Below, one piece after another: positions 17,491 through 29,735 of a stretch of 64,000 bases of DNA (its first letter is position 1; each line of letters starts with the position of its first letter). The stretch comes from an uncultured Psychrobacter sp. Its GTDB lineage: Bacteria > Pseudomonadota > Gammaproteobacteria > Pseudomonadales > Moraxellaceae. The notes under the pieces were generated by a model. The model was not told where the DNA came from. It did not search any database and saw nothing but the letters and a program-made list of their open reading frames with translations. Both the position numbers and the translations under genes were made by a program. The DNA is taken from NCBI RefSeq assembly GCF_947488565.1, contig NZ_CANKZC010000004.1:186001-250000 (forward strand), given 5' to 3'.

Positions 17491-18663
17491 CTACTCAGCA
17501 TAATCCAGCCACACCCAGCCATTCTCAAGCCATTCGCTTAACTCGTCTGGTTCGACATCTGCAACATCTTGATAACGCAGATGCTCGCCATTTGCCAATC
17601 GTATTAGTATGACCGCTGTTGTCTTATCGATACCATCAAGGCGTTGACCATTGGCATATAGCGTGATGTTCCCGTTATTCTGACTGTAGAGTAGGCGATT
17701 ACTATAATCTGCCTGCAGTGTTGCCCCATCAGATAACGCTTGCATCAGCTCGTCAGTCTCCAATGTCTCCTCTGGAACCAGCGCATCATATTGACGTTTG
17801 CTCACCACTTCAGATACAGCTTGATAGATCATATCATCACCGCGCTCAGACTGCAGCATTTGTAATAGCTGTTTTTTAATCGCATCAATGCTATCTGCTT
17901 GCAATTCACCTGATGCTTGTAGCCCTTGCGGTAGCAACATTGGGACAAATAAATCGCTGTCGTTGGTCGCGATATCGGCCATGCTGTCGATGATTTGCAT
18001 AAGGTTTGGACGACGACAGCCAAATGAAAACGTCAGGCAGTCGTCTTGTGCTACCCCAAAATGCGAGAGTTTTGGTGGTACATAGAGTACATCGCCCGCC
18101 TCTAATATCTCATCAAAGACAATCTCGCCCATATCATCAAAAAGTCGAATCGGCTCATCTACTACAAACTCAGTGTCTTTATCACAAAACTTACCAAGCT
18201 GCCAGCGGCGCGACCCAAACCCTTGTGCTAAAAACACATCATAATCGTCATAATGCTTGCCGACCGAGCCACCTGCAGGCGCGTAAGAGACCATAATATC
18301 GTCGCGTTGCCACTGCGGAATAAAGTCAAACGCTTGCCAAAGCTTTCCAAGCTCAGGAGACCACTGTTCCATATTCTGTACTAACACGGTCCACTGTTTT
18401 GGCAAATTAGTAAAATCAGCTTCAGACAGCGGACTCTTTTTGAGTTGCCACTGCGCTTCGCCTTCTTGCTTAGTCATAGCTTGAGTCAATAGGCGCGCTG
18501 AAGCATCTTCTTCCAAAGCAAGACCGAGCATATCTTCTGGCTCAAACATATCGATCAGTTGCGGTAAACCTTGCTTAATAAGCAACGGTTTTTTTTGCCA
18601 ATACTCGTTCAAGAACTGCTCGGGAGTAATAGAGTCGGGTAAACAAAGAGGAATTGTGGTCAT
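17491..18663 (-). CDS. roxA: JmjC/cupin-domain ribosomal oxygenase, RoxA (YcfD) type
   Basis: Fe(II)/2-oxoglutarate-dependent oxygenase; the E. coli relative hydroxylates an arginine of ribosomal protein L16. The early WQKKPLLIKQGLP and the iron-binding HYDDYDVFLAQG (His137, Asp139) with a later His201 in KLSHFG fit the family, as does the C-terminal winged-helix-like part. About 390 residues from ATG 18663, which has GGA seven bases upstream; in-frame ATG codons at 18675 and 18705 are alternatives. The target in this organism is inferred from homology. Confidence 0.88.
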   Translation of the reverse strand: MTTIPLCLPDSITPEQFLNEYWQKKPLLIKQGLPQLIDMFEPEDMLGLALEEDASARLLTQAMTKQEGEAQWQLKKSPLSEADFTNLPKQWTVLVQNMEQWSPELGKLWQAFDFIPQWQRDDIMVSYAPAGGSVGKHYDDYDVFLAQGFGSRRWQLGKFCDKDTEFVVDEPIRLFDDMGEIVFDEILEAGDVLYVPPKLSHFGVAQDDCLTFSFGCRRPNLMQIIDSMADIATNDSDLFVPMLLPQGLQASGELQADSIDAIKKQLLQMLQSERGDDMIYQAVSEVVSKRQYDALVPEETLETDELMQALSDGATLQADYSNRLLYSQNNGNITLYANGQRLDGIDKTTAVILIRLANGEHLRYQDVADVEPDELSEWLENGWVWLDYAE

Positions 18664-18845
18664 TGGTAAATCCATATTTAAAAATGGGTATAAGATTAAT
18701 AGCAAGGAGTGCTTTATAGGACGGTTTTAATAGTTTATGATTATCGCCTATCTGATACAGAGTATGACAGTCGCTAGTATGACAGTACTAGTGACTACTA
18801 ACAAAACATCCCATATCAGAACATCCCATTAATCGTAGGACATTT

Positions 18846-19037
18846 ATGAAAAAATTACACTTTATCGTCATTATCGCAAGCGTATTCTTCCTTCAAGCTT
18901 GTGTACATAAGATAGTAACGGTACCTGCTAAAGTTGCCTATAAAACCACTAAAGGCGTGGTCAAAGGTACGGTTGCGGTCGGCAAAGCCATCATACCAGG
19001 CGACAGTGACGACGATGATAAAAAGGATAAAAAGTAA
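18846..19037 (+). CDS. Small lipoprotein with acidic/lysine tail
   Basis: A 63-residue protein with a signal peptide ending in the lipobox LQAC (Cys19). The mature part (VHKIVTVPAKVAYKTTKGVV and following) is rich in Val, Lys and Gly and ends in the charged tail DSDDDDKKDKK. I recall similar short lipoproteins in Acinetobacter and Psychrobacter, of unknown function. TAGGA precedes the start. It is followed by a strong bidirectional terminator shared with purB. Confidence 0.82.
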   Translation: MKKLHFIVIIASVFFLQACVHKIVTVPAKVAYKTTKGVVKGTVAVGKAIIPGDSDDDDKKDKK

Positions 19038-19141
19038 AACCTTACTTATCGACTATGGGGTTTGAATTAAAATCAATCATAGTTTTCAAAGTAAGGTTAT
19101 CACTTATTAAGATAAAAACTTAGTAAGACAGTACTATTATC

Positions 19142-19184
19142 AAAATAGGAGCGTGTAAATCATTTTGCACGCTCCTATTTTTTA
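19142..19184. terminator. Bidirectional terminator between the small lipoprotein and purB
   Basis: A perfect 13-bp stem (AAATAGGAGCGTG at 19143-19155, its complement at 19168-19180) has an A-rich start and T-rich end, suitable for both converging genes. Confidence 0.88.
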
Positions 19185-19202
19185 GTATCAGTTTAACTGC
19201 TA

Positions 19203-20639
<1,437 letters not shown>

Positions 20640-20731
20640 CTACTAAAAATTGCTATATAAACATGGGGTAAAAATAGTTGCGCGTAATATAGCAGAAATG
20701 TGAATGTAAAAAACCCGTCTATTCATATAAC

Positions 20732-20769
20732 TTTATATTTAAGGTGTATTTTTATATTTAGGGTGTATT
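20732..20769. repeat. 19-bp tandem duplication at the 3' end of the exported-protein gene
   Basis: 20732-20750 and 20751-20769 are adjacent 19-base copies with one mismatch. The stop codon of the gene (20758-20760) lies inside the second copy. Because 19 is not a multiple of three, the duplication may have set the present end of the protein. Confidence 0.8.
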
Positions 20770-22632
20770 GACAGTATCTGATTGCGTTGTCCCATACTGA
20801 GTATTAAAGTAAAAACTACGATGAGTTCTGGCACCTAAACTCAAAGGTACTGTTTTTACTGTTCCGTTTTCTCCGATTGGCACACTATCGCTTGCATAAT
20901 CGCTTGCCTGATAACTAGGATTAACGAGTTTCGACGTTACTGCGGCGTTGTTGTCGCCTTTTTTTTGCAGAATGTCGCGCATGACGAAGTTGTTAATATC
21001 GATATTGGCACGGTTGGTCGCAGTAATCTTATAAGCAATGCAATTCCCAGGCTTAATATCTGCGCCTGCGCCAGTCTCTGAGCTAGAAAGGGGATCTTTG
21101 CTATAAGTGAGACTGGTAATATCAGTCACTTTGCAGTCATTAGCAGACTGTTCTTTTTCTAGCACTAAAGCTACGTTTTGATCAATAACTCTACCAAAGT
21201 TATTGTTTTGATACTCATATTTCGCATTTTCTAACGTCACAATCTTTTTATTAGTCGTCGTACGAATAGGATAAATAGTGTCGCTTCTTTCTTCTAATAG
21301 ACAAACACTAGTTCGACTACCAAGGTCAGTTATAGGGACTTTAAGCTGGTATGTACCAATACCGCTACCAGAGGCTTCTACCGATTGTGTGGCATATGTG
21401 ATGGTTGGATTATCACAGTTATTGACTATTTTAACTGTGCTACCAGCAATACCAGATTCAGAAGCGCTGTTAAATAGACCATTGAAATAATCAGGTTTAT
21501 TGCTGTAGGCACCGCTTGTTATGTTTGCGTTACTAGCATCTGCCTCTGCAGCAGTAATACCACCATTGTCACCAAATACAATACCAGAAAAGACATAGTA
21601 ATAAGGCTCGCTCTCTACCCCAAAGCTAACCCACTCATTATAAGTTTCACCAACCACATCGGCCTCGATAGCACTATTGCCTTTCATAATACCTTCGTAC
21701 GTTAAAGTTACCGATTCTGCATTCCTAACTGCGACTACATAATTGCTTTTTGCGTTTTCAATTCCATAGCTGACGTAGCTACCATTATTAGGGATAACGG
21801 TGCTGGTATTGAGAGAAGCGTATGTGTTTTGGTTATTAGGGTTGGTAGAGGTTTCTTTTAGAATATTGGTAAAGGTGGGCGTAGGGGGCAAGGTACCTCT
21901 TTTTTGACCAGATGCAAAAGTTACTTGTCCATTAGCATTGGTAGTAGGCGTAAATGAGCTACTATTACCAGTGCCATTTAAAGCTGTGAGACTATAATAA
22001 TACAAACCACTATCTCCACCATTTGAGCTATCAACACGCAATTGTGGTCGACTTATCGTATTATTGGAGCTAAAGTTATTTCCTGCCAGTTTTTTGCCCA
22101 TAAAGTAATCACCCATGGCACCAAAAAAGTAGCCAACATCGGGATTTTCTCTAACCGTCGCTTGTACAGGCAGATTGATTTGAGGGTTTTTAGTAAAACT
22201 TAGTGTTTGGCGGGCAATCTCAGAGTTACCACCTGTGGTATAGCTGGTTTGACCAATTTTTATAGTATGTAAAGAGGTGATGTCATCAGGCGTAATAGTT
22301 ATCGTATAGGTAAATTTATCTCTGTCGCTACCAGCGTTGGACTCATTTTTAATTTCAACACCGTTGTCTCCAACTGTAACACTAGAGCCGTTATAACCGT
22401 TTGACGGTCCTGCGGTAACCTTAAACTTACCAGTAGCATTTGCCGCTGTTCGGTAAGTACCTGAAGCAATACTACCTGCGATCGTATTTGTGTCGCGAGT
22501 AAATGTGCCAAAACCTGTAGGGTTAGCTTGGGCCATTAAAGGTGTAGTAATAACGACAAAAGCAATGACATGTTTTTTCCAGGTTGAATAAGGTGTTACA
22601 ATGTTAAAAACAGGTATAAAACGGCCAGTCAT
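20758..22632 (-). CDS. Large exported protein with a C-terminal DUF11-like domain
   Basis: About 624 residues from ATG 22632, which has AGGA six bases upstream (a GTG at 22650 is the alternative). The N-terminus carries a basic patch (STWKKH) and a hydrophobic stretch ending at ...PLMAQANP, an apparent signal peptide. The mature part is Ser/Thr/Asn/Gly-rich and beta-like. A segment near residues 530-570 (NCIAYKITATNRANIDINNF and on) resembles DUF11-type repeats of surface proteins. Four cysteines (in NNCDN, SVCLL, NDCKV and GNCIA) lie in the C-terminal third. No LPXTG, autotransporter barrel or other anchor is seen. Function unknown; surface or periplasmic location is inferred. Confidence 0.75.
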   Translation of the reverse strand: MTGRFIPVFNIVTPYSTWKKHVIAFVVITTPLMAQANPTGFGTFTRDTNTIAGSIASGTYRTAANATGKFKVTAGPSNGYNGSSVTVGDNGVEIKNESNAGSDRDKFTYTITITPDDITSLHTIKIGQTSYTTGGNSEIARQTLSFTKNPQINLPVQATVRENPDVGYFFGAMGDYFMGKKLAGNNFSSNNTISRPQLRVDSSNGGDSGLYYYSLTALNGTGNSSSFTPTTNANGQVTFASGQKRGTLPPTPTFTNILKETSTNPNNQNTYASLNTSTVIPNNGSYVSYGIENAKSNYVVAVRNAESVTLTYEGIMKGNSAIEADVVGETYNEWVSFGVESEPYYYVFSGIVFGDNGGITAAEADASNANITSGAYSNKPDYFNGLFNSASESGIAGSTVKIVNNCDNPTITYATQSVEASGSGIGTYQLKVPITDLGSRTSVCLLEERSDTIYPIRTTTNKKIVTLENAKYEYQNNNFGRVIDQNVALVLEKEQSANDCKVTDITSLTYSKDPLSSSETGAGADIKPGNCIAYKITATNRANIDINNFVMRDILQKKGDNNAAVTSKLVNPSYQASDYASDSVPIGENGTVKTVPLSLGARTHRSFYFNTQYGTTQSDTVNTP

Positions 22633-22699
22633 GAAATATCCTACAAACACATCTAAAAAATATTAATTGATAACGAGCACTGATAAATAATGAGTAGTC

Positions 22700-23938
<1,239 letters not shown>

Positions 23939-24144
23939 CTATTTATACTTTATTCAACGTCTAAGATGACGCAACGTCATCTTATCTTTTGGATTCAGTT
24001 TATCTTTAAAGTAGATATGATGATAAAATAAGGGCTATATTATACCAGCTAATTGAAACTGATGGCGACCTATGGCATCTTACTGCTTGTAAAATTCAGA
24101 TAGTAGTTTTAAATTATTTTAATCACGCTTATTTTGGGATAACA

Positions 24145-24648
24145 ATGATAAAAATTGGTCAAGGTATTGATGTCCATGCGTTTCATAATAATGGTCAGCA
24201 GCAGCAATATGTCATACTAGCGGGCGTGCCTATTGAGCACAGTCATAGCTTACTGGCACACTCTGATGGTGATGTGGTGCTACATGCACTTGCAGACGCG
24301 CTATTAGGTGCATTAGCGCTTGGCGATATAGGTCAGCACTTTCCAGATACAGATGCAGCCCATGCAGGTCTGGATTCAAGGGTGTTACTACGCTATGTCT
24401 ATAGCAAAGTTCAAGAAGCAGGTTACACGTTAGGTAATGCTGATATTACGGTGATGTGTGAGCGCCCAAAACTTGCTCCTCATAACTTGGCTATGCGTGA
24501 AAATATCGCTAGTGATTTGCAAACGGTCATTAGCAATGTCAGCATCAAAGCCACGACCACAGAAAAACTCGGTTTTACCGGTCGACAAGAAGGGATTATG
24601 GCCAGTGCCGTGGTATTATTGGTTCCCACTGTTGTCGAACCCAGCTAA
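24145..24648 (+). CDS. ispF: 2-C-methyl-D-erythritol 2,4-cyclodiphosphate synthase
   Basis: Fifth step of the MEP isoprenoid pathway. The N-terminal [10 protein letters not shown] (Asp and His metal ligands) and [18 protein letters not shown] are signatures; [17 protein letters not shown] near the end is the usual substrate-binding segment. The 167-residue length is normal. It is divergent from mnmA and not next to ispD here. Confidence 0.97.
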   Translation: MIKIGQGIDVHAFHNNGQQQQYVILAGVPIEHSHSLLAHSDGDVVLHALADALLGALALGDIGQHFPDTDAAHAGLDSRVLLRYVYSKVQEAGYTLGNADITVMCERPKLAPHNLAMRENIASDLQTVISNVSIKATTTEKLGFTGRQEGIMASAVVLLVPTVVEPS

Positions 24649-24793
24649 TTTTATTCGTACAAAAATTGGCTAAACTGAAAAGTACGCGACTTGCAATACT
24701 GTAATGGTTGCCCCATGTATGAAGCAACTCTTCATCCAATTATTTTGTATTGATGTCTATTTTAATGAACCGCTTTAATCAATAGGAGCTTTT

Positions 24794-25144
24794 ATGAGTG
24801 AACAAACCCCGAATACCGCTGCAAACGATGTTGAACAATTGATTCGTGATCAAATTAAAGACAATAAAGTTATCTTATATATGAAAGGCACACCGCAATT
24901 TCCGCAGTGTGGTTTTTCAGCACGTTCTATCGAAGTGTTGACCCAAATTGGTCGTCCATTCGCGTTTGTTAACATTTTGGAAAATCCAGAAATCCGTGCG
25001 ACGTTACCGAAAGTTGGTAACTGGCCAACGTTCCCGCAGTTATGGATTGATGGTGAGTTGATGGGCGGATCAGATATCATTCTTGAGATGTATCAATCTG
25101 GTGAGCTTAAGCCGTTGGTTGAAGCAAACAGCCCTGCTGCTTAA
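24794..25144 (+). CDS. grxD: Monothiol glutaredoxin (Grx4 type)
   Basis: A 116-residue protein with the monothiol active site CGFS (Cys39) in KGTPQFPQCGFSAR and the glutathione-binding WPTFPQLWIDGELMGGSDI. Family members bind and deliver [2Fe-2S] clusters and regulate iron homeostasis. AGGAG precedes the start. It ends at a pair of hairpins. Confidence 0.96.
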   Translation: MSEQTPNTAANDVEQLIRDQIKDNKVILYMKGTPQFPQCGFSARSIEVLTQIGRPFAFVNILENPEIRATLPKVGNWPTFPQLWIDGELMGGSDIILEMYQSGELKPLVEANSPAA

Positions 25145-25225
25145 TGATCTACATTTTTTTGGACCACTTTGTTGTCCAAAACCACTTTATGGTTTAAATA
25201 AGTGATTTGTATTTTTTGGCATTGC

Positions 25226-25262
25226 AAACCCGAGTGAATCCTATGGTTGCTCGGGTTTTTTG
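25226..25262 (+). terminator. Terminator after grxD
   Basis: An AACCCGAG/CTCGGGTT stem (25227-25234 and 25250-25257) is followed by a T-run. A smaller hairpin (TTTGGAC/GTCCAAA, 25158-25180) lies between it and the grxD stop. Confidence 0.82.
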
Positions 25263-25346
25263 CTGTCTATGCACTTTGTTGTTTTTATCGGTTTTAGCCC
25301 CATATAGTGGTTAAGATACATGCAATTTAGATAATAAGAGATACTT

Positions 25347-25889
25347 ATGAATGACCAATCAAAACAAGATGCCTCAGCTAAGCAGCAAGAAGCGACTGAA
25401 CAAACTGCCATTGAGAAGCGCCGTGAACATCTAAAAGCTGAGTCTCTACACCTTATTGAGATGGCAGGCAATGAACCAAACTCTGCACTTAGATGTATTC
25501 ATCAACTCAGTGTGGCAGGCGGTGCCACAGAAGCGACTTATGTTGCCATTGAGCAGCGAGTGGTAGCTGATCAAGACACAGCAGGCGCTTATCATTTGGC
25601 ATTGCTGGCGCAAAATACGCCAGATTTACCCATTGATGCGCGCCAGCTTATTGAGCTGGTCGTCAATAAAGGCGACAACGATCAGCGTTTGGCCCTACTC
25701 AAAAACTTACCATTACCACCTGTCGATATGATAAAAGAGTATATTTTAGCCAGCAACGATGGTGATGCTATTGGCCAGATGAATGCTTATTTGCAGATCA
25801 ATCCAGAAGGCTATGGCAGCCATCATATGCTAGCTAGTAATCAAGCAGATCGTATTGTACCGTTAAGTCCTGGCAACAATGCAAACTAA
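25347..25889 (+). CDS. Hypothetical soluble acidic protein (180 aa)
   Basis: No recognised family. The first 30 residues are Gln/Lys/Glu-rich and look coiled (QDASAKQQEATEQTAIEKRR). The rest is Leu/Ala/Asp-rich and predicted helical by eye, with paired-helix texture (ALRCIHQLSVAGGA, RVVADQDTAGAYHLALLA) that might be a repeat-type scaffold. No signal peptide or membrane segment. TAAGAG precedes the ATG. It lies between the grxD terminator and mnmG, on the same strand as both. Confidence 0.7.
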   Translation: MNDQSKQDASAKQQEATEQTAIEKRREHLKAESLHLIEMAGNEPNSALRCIHQLSVAGGATEATYVAIEQRVVADQDTAGAYHLALLAQNTPDLPIDARQLIELVVNKGDNDQRLALLKNLPLPPVDMIKEYILASNDGDAIGQMNAYLQINPEGYGSHHMLASNQADRIVPLSPGNNAN

Positions 25890-26013
25890 AATGATGAGGG
25901 TCACTAATTGTTAACTGGTTGATAAGTAACTGGCTCTTATAGCCTAAATTTTACAACGATAAGTTAATTTTAATCGTTTTTGACGCAACGTTTTTTAAGT
26001 GTGCAAAAATTGT

Positions 26014-26019
26014 TATAAT
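26014..26019 (+). promoter_or_regulatory. Candidate -10 box upstream of mnmG
   Basis: A perfect TATAAT lies 170 bp upstream of the mnmG start. The sequence at -35 spacing is only a T-run, so the promoter assignment is tentative. Confidence 0.35.
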
Positions 26020-26188
26020 TAGCAGCTGTTTTTTAGTATCTTTATTTAGATAACTGTTTAAGATATCAGTTTTTAACAATACTCCCATCTGTTCTTAAAA
26101 TACGATTGACACCCATTCATTGTGCGATAAATGATTGTTGAAATCAGTTATTTATCGCCAAAAACTTTGTCATTCAAGCGAGGCTTAC

Positions 26189-28084
26189 ATGCAATACCCA
26201 AAACATTACGACGTGATAGTGATCGGTGGCGGTCATGCTGGTACAGAAGCTGCTTTAGCATCTGCACGTATGGGCGCGCAGACCCTGCTGTTGACGCATA
26301 ATATTGAGACGTTGGGTCAAATGAGCTGTAATCCAGCGATTGGCGGTATCGGGAAGTCGCATTTGGTGCGTGAGATTGATGCGCTCGGCGGTGCTATGGC
26401 ACTAGCGACAGACAAGGCAGGTATCCAGTTTCGCGTGTTAAATAGCCGCAAAGGCGCAGCAGTACGAGCCACTCGTGCCCAAGCAGATCGTATTTTGTAT
26501 AAAGCTGCCATACGCGCGACGCTTGAAAATCAGCCCAATCTTGATTTATTTCAACAAGGTGCTGATGATATTTTGGTAGAAAACGGCCGTGCGACTGCGG
26601 TTGTCACCTCCACTGGTATTGTCTTTAAGACTGAAACCGTTGTTTTGACCTCGGGAACGTTTTTAGGCGGGGTCATTCATATTGGTCTTGAGAACTCTAA
26701 AGGCGGACGTGCAGGGGATCAGCCTTCTATTAAGTTGGCAGATCGTTTGCGTGAGCTAAAACTGCCAGTTGGGCGCTTAAAGACAGGTACACCTGCACGT
26801 ATCGATGCGCGTAGCGTAGACTTTAGCGTCATGACGGTGCAGCCGGGTGATACGCCACTACCAGTGATGAGCTATATGGGTGATGTCTCTATGCACCCTG
26901 AGCAAGTCAATTGTTATATTACGCATACCAATGCACGCACCCATGACATCATCCGTGAAAACCTCGAGCGCTCACCGATGTTCTCTGGCAAAATCGAAGG
27001 TGTGGGCCCGCGCTATTGTCCATCCATTGAAGATAAGATTCACCGCTTTGCTGACAAAGACAGTCATCAGATTTTTATTGAGCCAGAAGGTTTGACCACG
27101 CATGAGCTGTATCCAAACGGTATCTCAACCAGCTTGCCATTTGATGTGCAATTAGAGTTTATTCATAGTATGAAAGGACTTGAGAATGCCCATATCACTC
27201 GCCCAGGTTATGCGATTGAGTATGATTATTTTGATCCACAAAATCTAAAACCAACCCTTGAGACCAAATCTATTGATCGCTTATATTTTGCAGGTCAAAT
27301 CAATGGTACAACGGGTTATGAAGAAGCTGGCGTGCAAGGTTTGCTCGCAGGTACCAATGCGGCATTGGTTACTACTAATAATAGTGAGTTTGAGACATGG
27401 ACACCGCGCCGTGATGAGGCCTATCTTGGCGTGCTGGTCGATGACTTGATTACGCACGGTACTACCGAGCCGTATCGCATGTTTACGAGCCGTGCTGAGT
27501 ATCGTTTGCTACTGCGTGAAGACAATGCGGATCAGCGTCTGACGGAGACTGGTCGTAAACTTGGCTTGGTTGATGATGAGCGCTGGCAGGCGTATCAACA
27601 AAAGATGGAAGCCATTGCGACAGAATCCTCACGCTTAAAGGATATGTGGGCCACCCCTGCTAATGCTTTAGGACAAAAAGTCACTGAGCAAACAGGCGAG
27701 GTACTTAGCAAAGAGGCGACCGCTTTTGACTTGATGAAACGTCCACAAATCCACTTTGCTGATATCGCTGCTATTACTGATTCACAAGTCGATGCGCAAG
27801 TAGGTGAGCAGATTGAGATTTCTGTCAAATACGCAGGCTACATTGATCGTCAGTCTGATGAGATTGAACAAATGAAGCGCTTAGAGAATACTAAATTGCC
27901 CGAGGATTTTGACTATAGTATTGTGTCAGGGTTATCAAATGAGATCGTGCAAAAGCTTACACAAGTGCGTCCTTCGACCCTAGCCCAAGCTGGGCGTGTA
28001 AGCGGTGTGACTCCCGCTGCCGTTCAACTGTTGGCAATGACTGTTAAAAAGCAGAAAAAAGCAAAAGCGGCATTAGGTTCTTAA
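26189..28084 (+). CDS. mnmG: tRNA uridine-5-carboxymethylaminomethyl modification enzyme, FAD subunit
   Basis: With MnmE it forms cmnm5 at U34 of the same tRNAs that MnmA thiolates. The FAD-binding [15 protein letters not shown] starts the protein; [22 protein letters not shown] and [13 protein letters not shown] are family signatures, and the C-terminal [25 protein letters not shown] segment is typical. About 631 residues from ATG 26189, which has GAGG six bases upstream; the frame extends 54 bases further upstream without family similarity. A perfect terminator follows. Confidence 0.97.
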   Translation: MQYPKHYDVIVIGGGHAGTEAALASARMGAQTLLLTHNIETLGQMSCNPAIGGIGKSHLVREIDALGGAMALATDKAGIQFRVLNSRKGAAVRATRAQADRILYKAAIRATLENQPNLDLFQQGADDILVENGRATAVVTSTGIVFKTETVVLTSGTFLGGVIHIGLENSKGGRAGDQPSIKLADRLRELKLPVGRLKTGTPARIDARSVDFSVMTVQPGDTPLPVMSYMGDVSMHPEQVNCYITHTNARTHDIIRENLERSPMFSGKIEGVGPRYCPSIEDKIHRFADKDSHQIFIEPEGLTTHELYPNGISTSLPFDVQLEFIHSMKGLENAHITRPGYAIEYDYFDPQNLKPTLETKSIDRLYFAGQINGTTGYEEAGVQGLLAGTNAALVTTNNSEFETWTPRRDEAYLGVLVDDLITHGTTEPYRMFTSRAEYRLLLREDNADQRLTETGRKLGLVDDERWQAYQQKMEAIATESSRLKDMWATPANALGQKVTEQTGEVLSKEATAFDLMKRPQIHFADIAAITDSQVDAQVGEQIEISVKYAGYIDRQSDEIEQMKRLENTKLPEDFDYSIVSGLSNEIVQKLTQVRPSTLAQAGRVSGVTPAAVQLLAMTVKKQKKAKAALGS

Positions 28085-28150
28085 TAACAGTACATGACTG
28101 ATAGTAGTGCGTTGACACTTAAATAGCGCATCAACATTTGCAGTATGTAG

Positions 28151-28186
28151 AAAAACCCACAATAATCTTTTATTGTGGGTTTTTTC
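28151..28186 (+). terminator. Terminator after mnmG
   Basis: A perfect 14-bp stem (28151-28164 with 28171-28184; core CCCACAATA) and a six-base loop end in a T-run. Confidence 0.9.
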
Positions 28187-28282
28187 CGTTTAGATGTTTA
28201 ACAATTTAAAAACAGCTTGGTACTGTTATACTTTGGTTTAGTAAGAAATAATACTAGTCAAACATAAATAAGGAGTAACGTT

Positions 28283-28492
28283 ATGCCTTATGATAATTTA
28301 TCAGACTTACCAGATGCGGTAAAAGACAATTTACCCAAACATGCACAAGAAATTTTTCGTGCAGCCTTCAATAGTGCAAGTGAGCAGTACGATGATGAGT
28401 CTCGCTGGTTTGCGACTGCATGGGCAGCCGTCGAAAATGTCTAAGAAAAAAATGCTGATGGTAAGTGGGTAAAAAAACCAGATCATAAATAA
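28283..28492 (+). pseudogene. chaB: chaB-like gene interrupted by an in-frame TAA
   Basis: ATG 28283 (AAGGAG upstream) opens a frame whose product MPYDNLSDLPDAVKDNLPKH and following matches the ChaB family. It reads ...ATAWAAVENV and then hits TAA at 28442-28444, after which the same frame continues EKNADGKWVKKPDHK to a second TAA at 28490-28492. Aligned with E. coli ChaB, the stop falls where that protein has Tyr, so one base change from TAT or TAC would explain it. Either a 53-residue truncated protein is made, the gene is dead, or there is a sequence error. ChaB's role is poorly defined (once linked to cation transport). Confidence 0.75.
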
Positions 28493-28588
28493 AGATGTAG
28501 TACACTCTATAATATTTTACTCCACTATTATTTAATCTGACCTATAATAAGTATGTGCTCATGCCTTCAATGACATCGCTTTGAGCAC

Positions 28589-29569
28589 ATGACTAATCTG
28601 AGCTTATCTATGATCGAAGCTATTGTTTTTGCGATTACTATTGTACTGCCCAACCTTGCCTTAATGTGGTTGGGTTTTTTTATGCAAAGACGCGGCGAGG
28701 CGAGTCAGGCTTTTATTGATCAATCCTCAAACTTTGTCTTTAATTATTGTTTGCCCTGTTTGCTGTTTTTTAGCGTGGTCGATAGTGAGGTTGATTATGG
28801 CAAACAAATCACACTGATAGTCGCGGGTATTTTGGTGACCTTTATCTTGTTTATTGGTGCAGAGGTTTATGCCAAGCGTTTTGTGAGTCGTCCAGCGGAT
28901 CAAGGGGTGTTTGTACAAGGTATATTTCGTAGTAATATGGCGATTATCGGGCTGGCGACAGTTGCCAACGCCTACGGAGAGCGCGGTTTAAGTATTGGTG
29001 CGGTCTATATGGGCGTGGTGACGATATTGTTTAATATTTTAGCTGTCATCACCCTTAGCCGTGTGTCCAAAAGCGTCGATGATACATGGATCAGCCGCAG
29101 CACCATGATTGTCAAAAAACTATTTACCAATCCATTAATCATCGCTTTATTGGCCGCTTTTGCTTATAAGGCTCTTATGCTGCCGCCACTTACTGGTGTT
29201 ATCCATACGACTGGCGATTTATTAGCAGCGGTGGCATTGCCATTGGCCTTAATTTGCGCTGGGGCCAGTATTGATTTAAAGTCGATGCTGCATCCTTCAG
29301 GATTATCCATGCAAGCCAGTATCGGTCGTATTGTTATTGCGCCAATAGTCGCTATCGCGGTAGGATTAGGCTTTGGACTGACGGGTGTACATATGGGTGT
29401 GTTGTTTTTGATGGCTGCATCACCGACCGCCGCTGCCAGTTATGTAATGGCAAAGGCAATGGGAGGCAATGATGTGCTCGCCGCCAATATTCTTGCTTTT
29501 ACCACGGTAGTAGGAATGCTTGGGATGGCGATTGGCGCGGCGATGTTACGGGCGTTAGGGTTGATATAG
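28589..29569 (+). CDS. AEC (auxin efflux carrier) family permease
   Basis: A 326-residue membrane protein with about ten hydrophobic segments, FVFNYCLPCLLFFSVVDSE near the N-terminus and LICAGASIDLKSM and LLFLMAASPTAAASYVMAKAMGG in the second half, all typical of the AEC family. Bacterial members transport malate, malonate or other anions; the substrate is unknown here. ATG 28589 and ATG 28610 (MIEAIVF) are both possible starts. It is not coupled to its neighbours. Confidence 0.87.
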   Translation: MTNLSLSMIEAIVFAITIVLPNLALMWLGFFMQRRGEASQAFIDQSSNFVFNYCLPCLLFFSVVDSEVDYGKQITLIVAGILVTFILFIGAEVYAKRFVSRPADQGVFVQGIFRSNMAIIGLATVANAYGERGLSIGAVYMGVVTILFNILAVITLSRVSKSVDDTWISRSTMIVKKLFTNPLIIALLAAFAYKALMLPPLTGVIHTTGDLLAAVALPLALICAGASIDLKSMLHPSGLSMQASIGRIVIAPIVAIAVGLGFGLTGVHMGVLFLMAASPTAAASYVMAKAMGGNDVLAANILAFTTVVGMLGMAIGAAMLRALGLI

Positions 29570-29603
29570 CAGTCATGTTTTATGACAAGATAGAGAAAAT
29601 ACG

Positions 29604-29666
29604 TTCACTCAAGCAAGTAACTAAGTATTCAAGCAAGTAATTAAGTAACTGAGTAACTAAGTATCC
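29604..29666. repeat. Degenerate AAGTAACT-type direct repeats
   Basis: The motif CAAGCAAGTAAYTAAGTA occurs twice (from about 29610 and 29630), followed by further AAGTAACTRAGTA copies. This is an imperfect short tandem array between the AEC permease and the cyclodeaminase-family gene. Confidence 0.6.
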
Positions 29667-29735
29667 AATAAATGAAAGTAGCAACAACGCCATAATAAAT
29701 ACGATTATAAATTCAACCAGCAAGGAGTGCTCATA

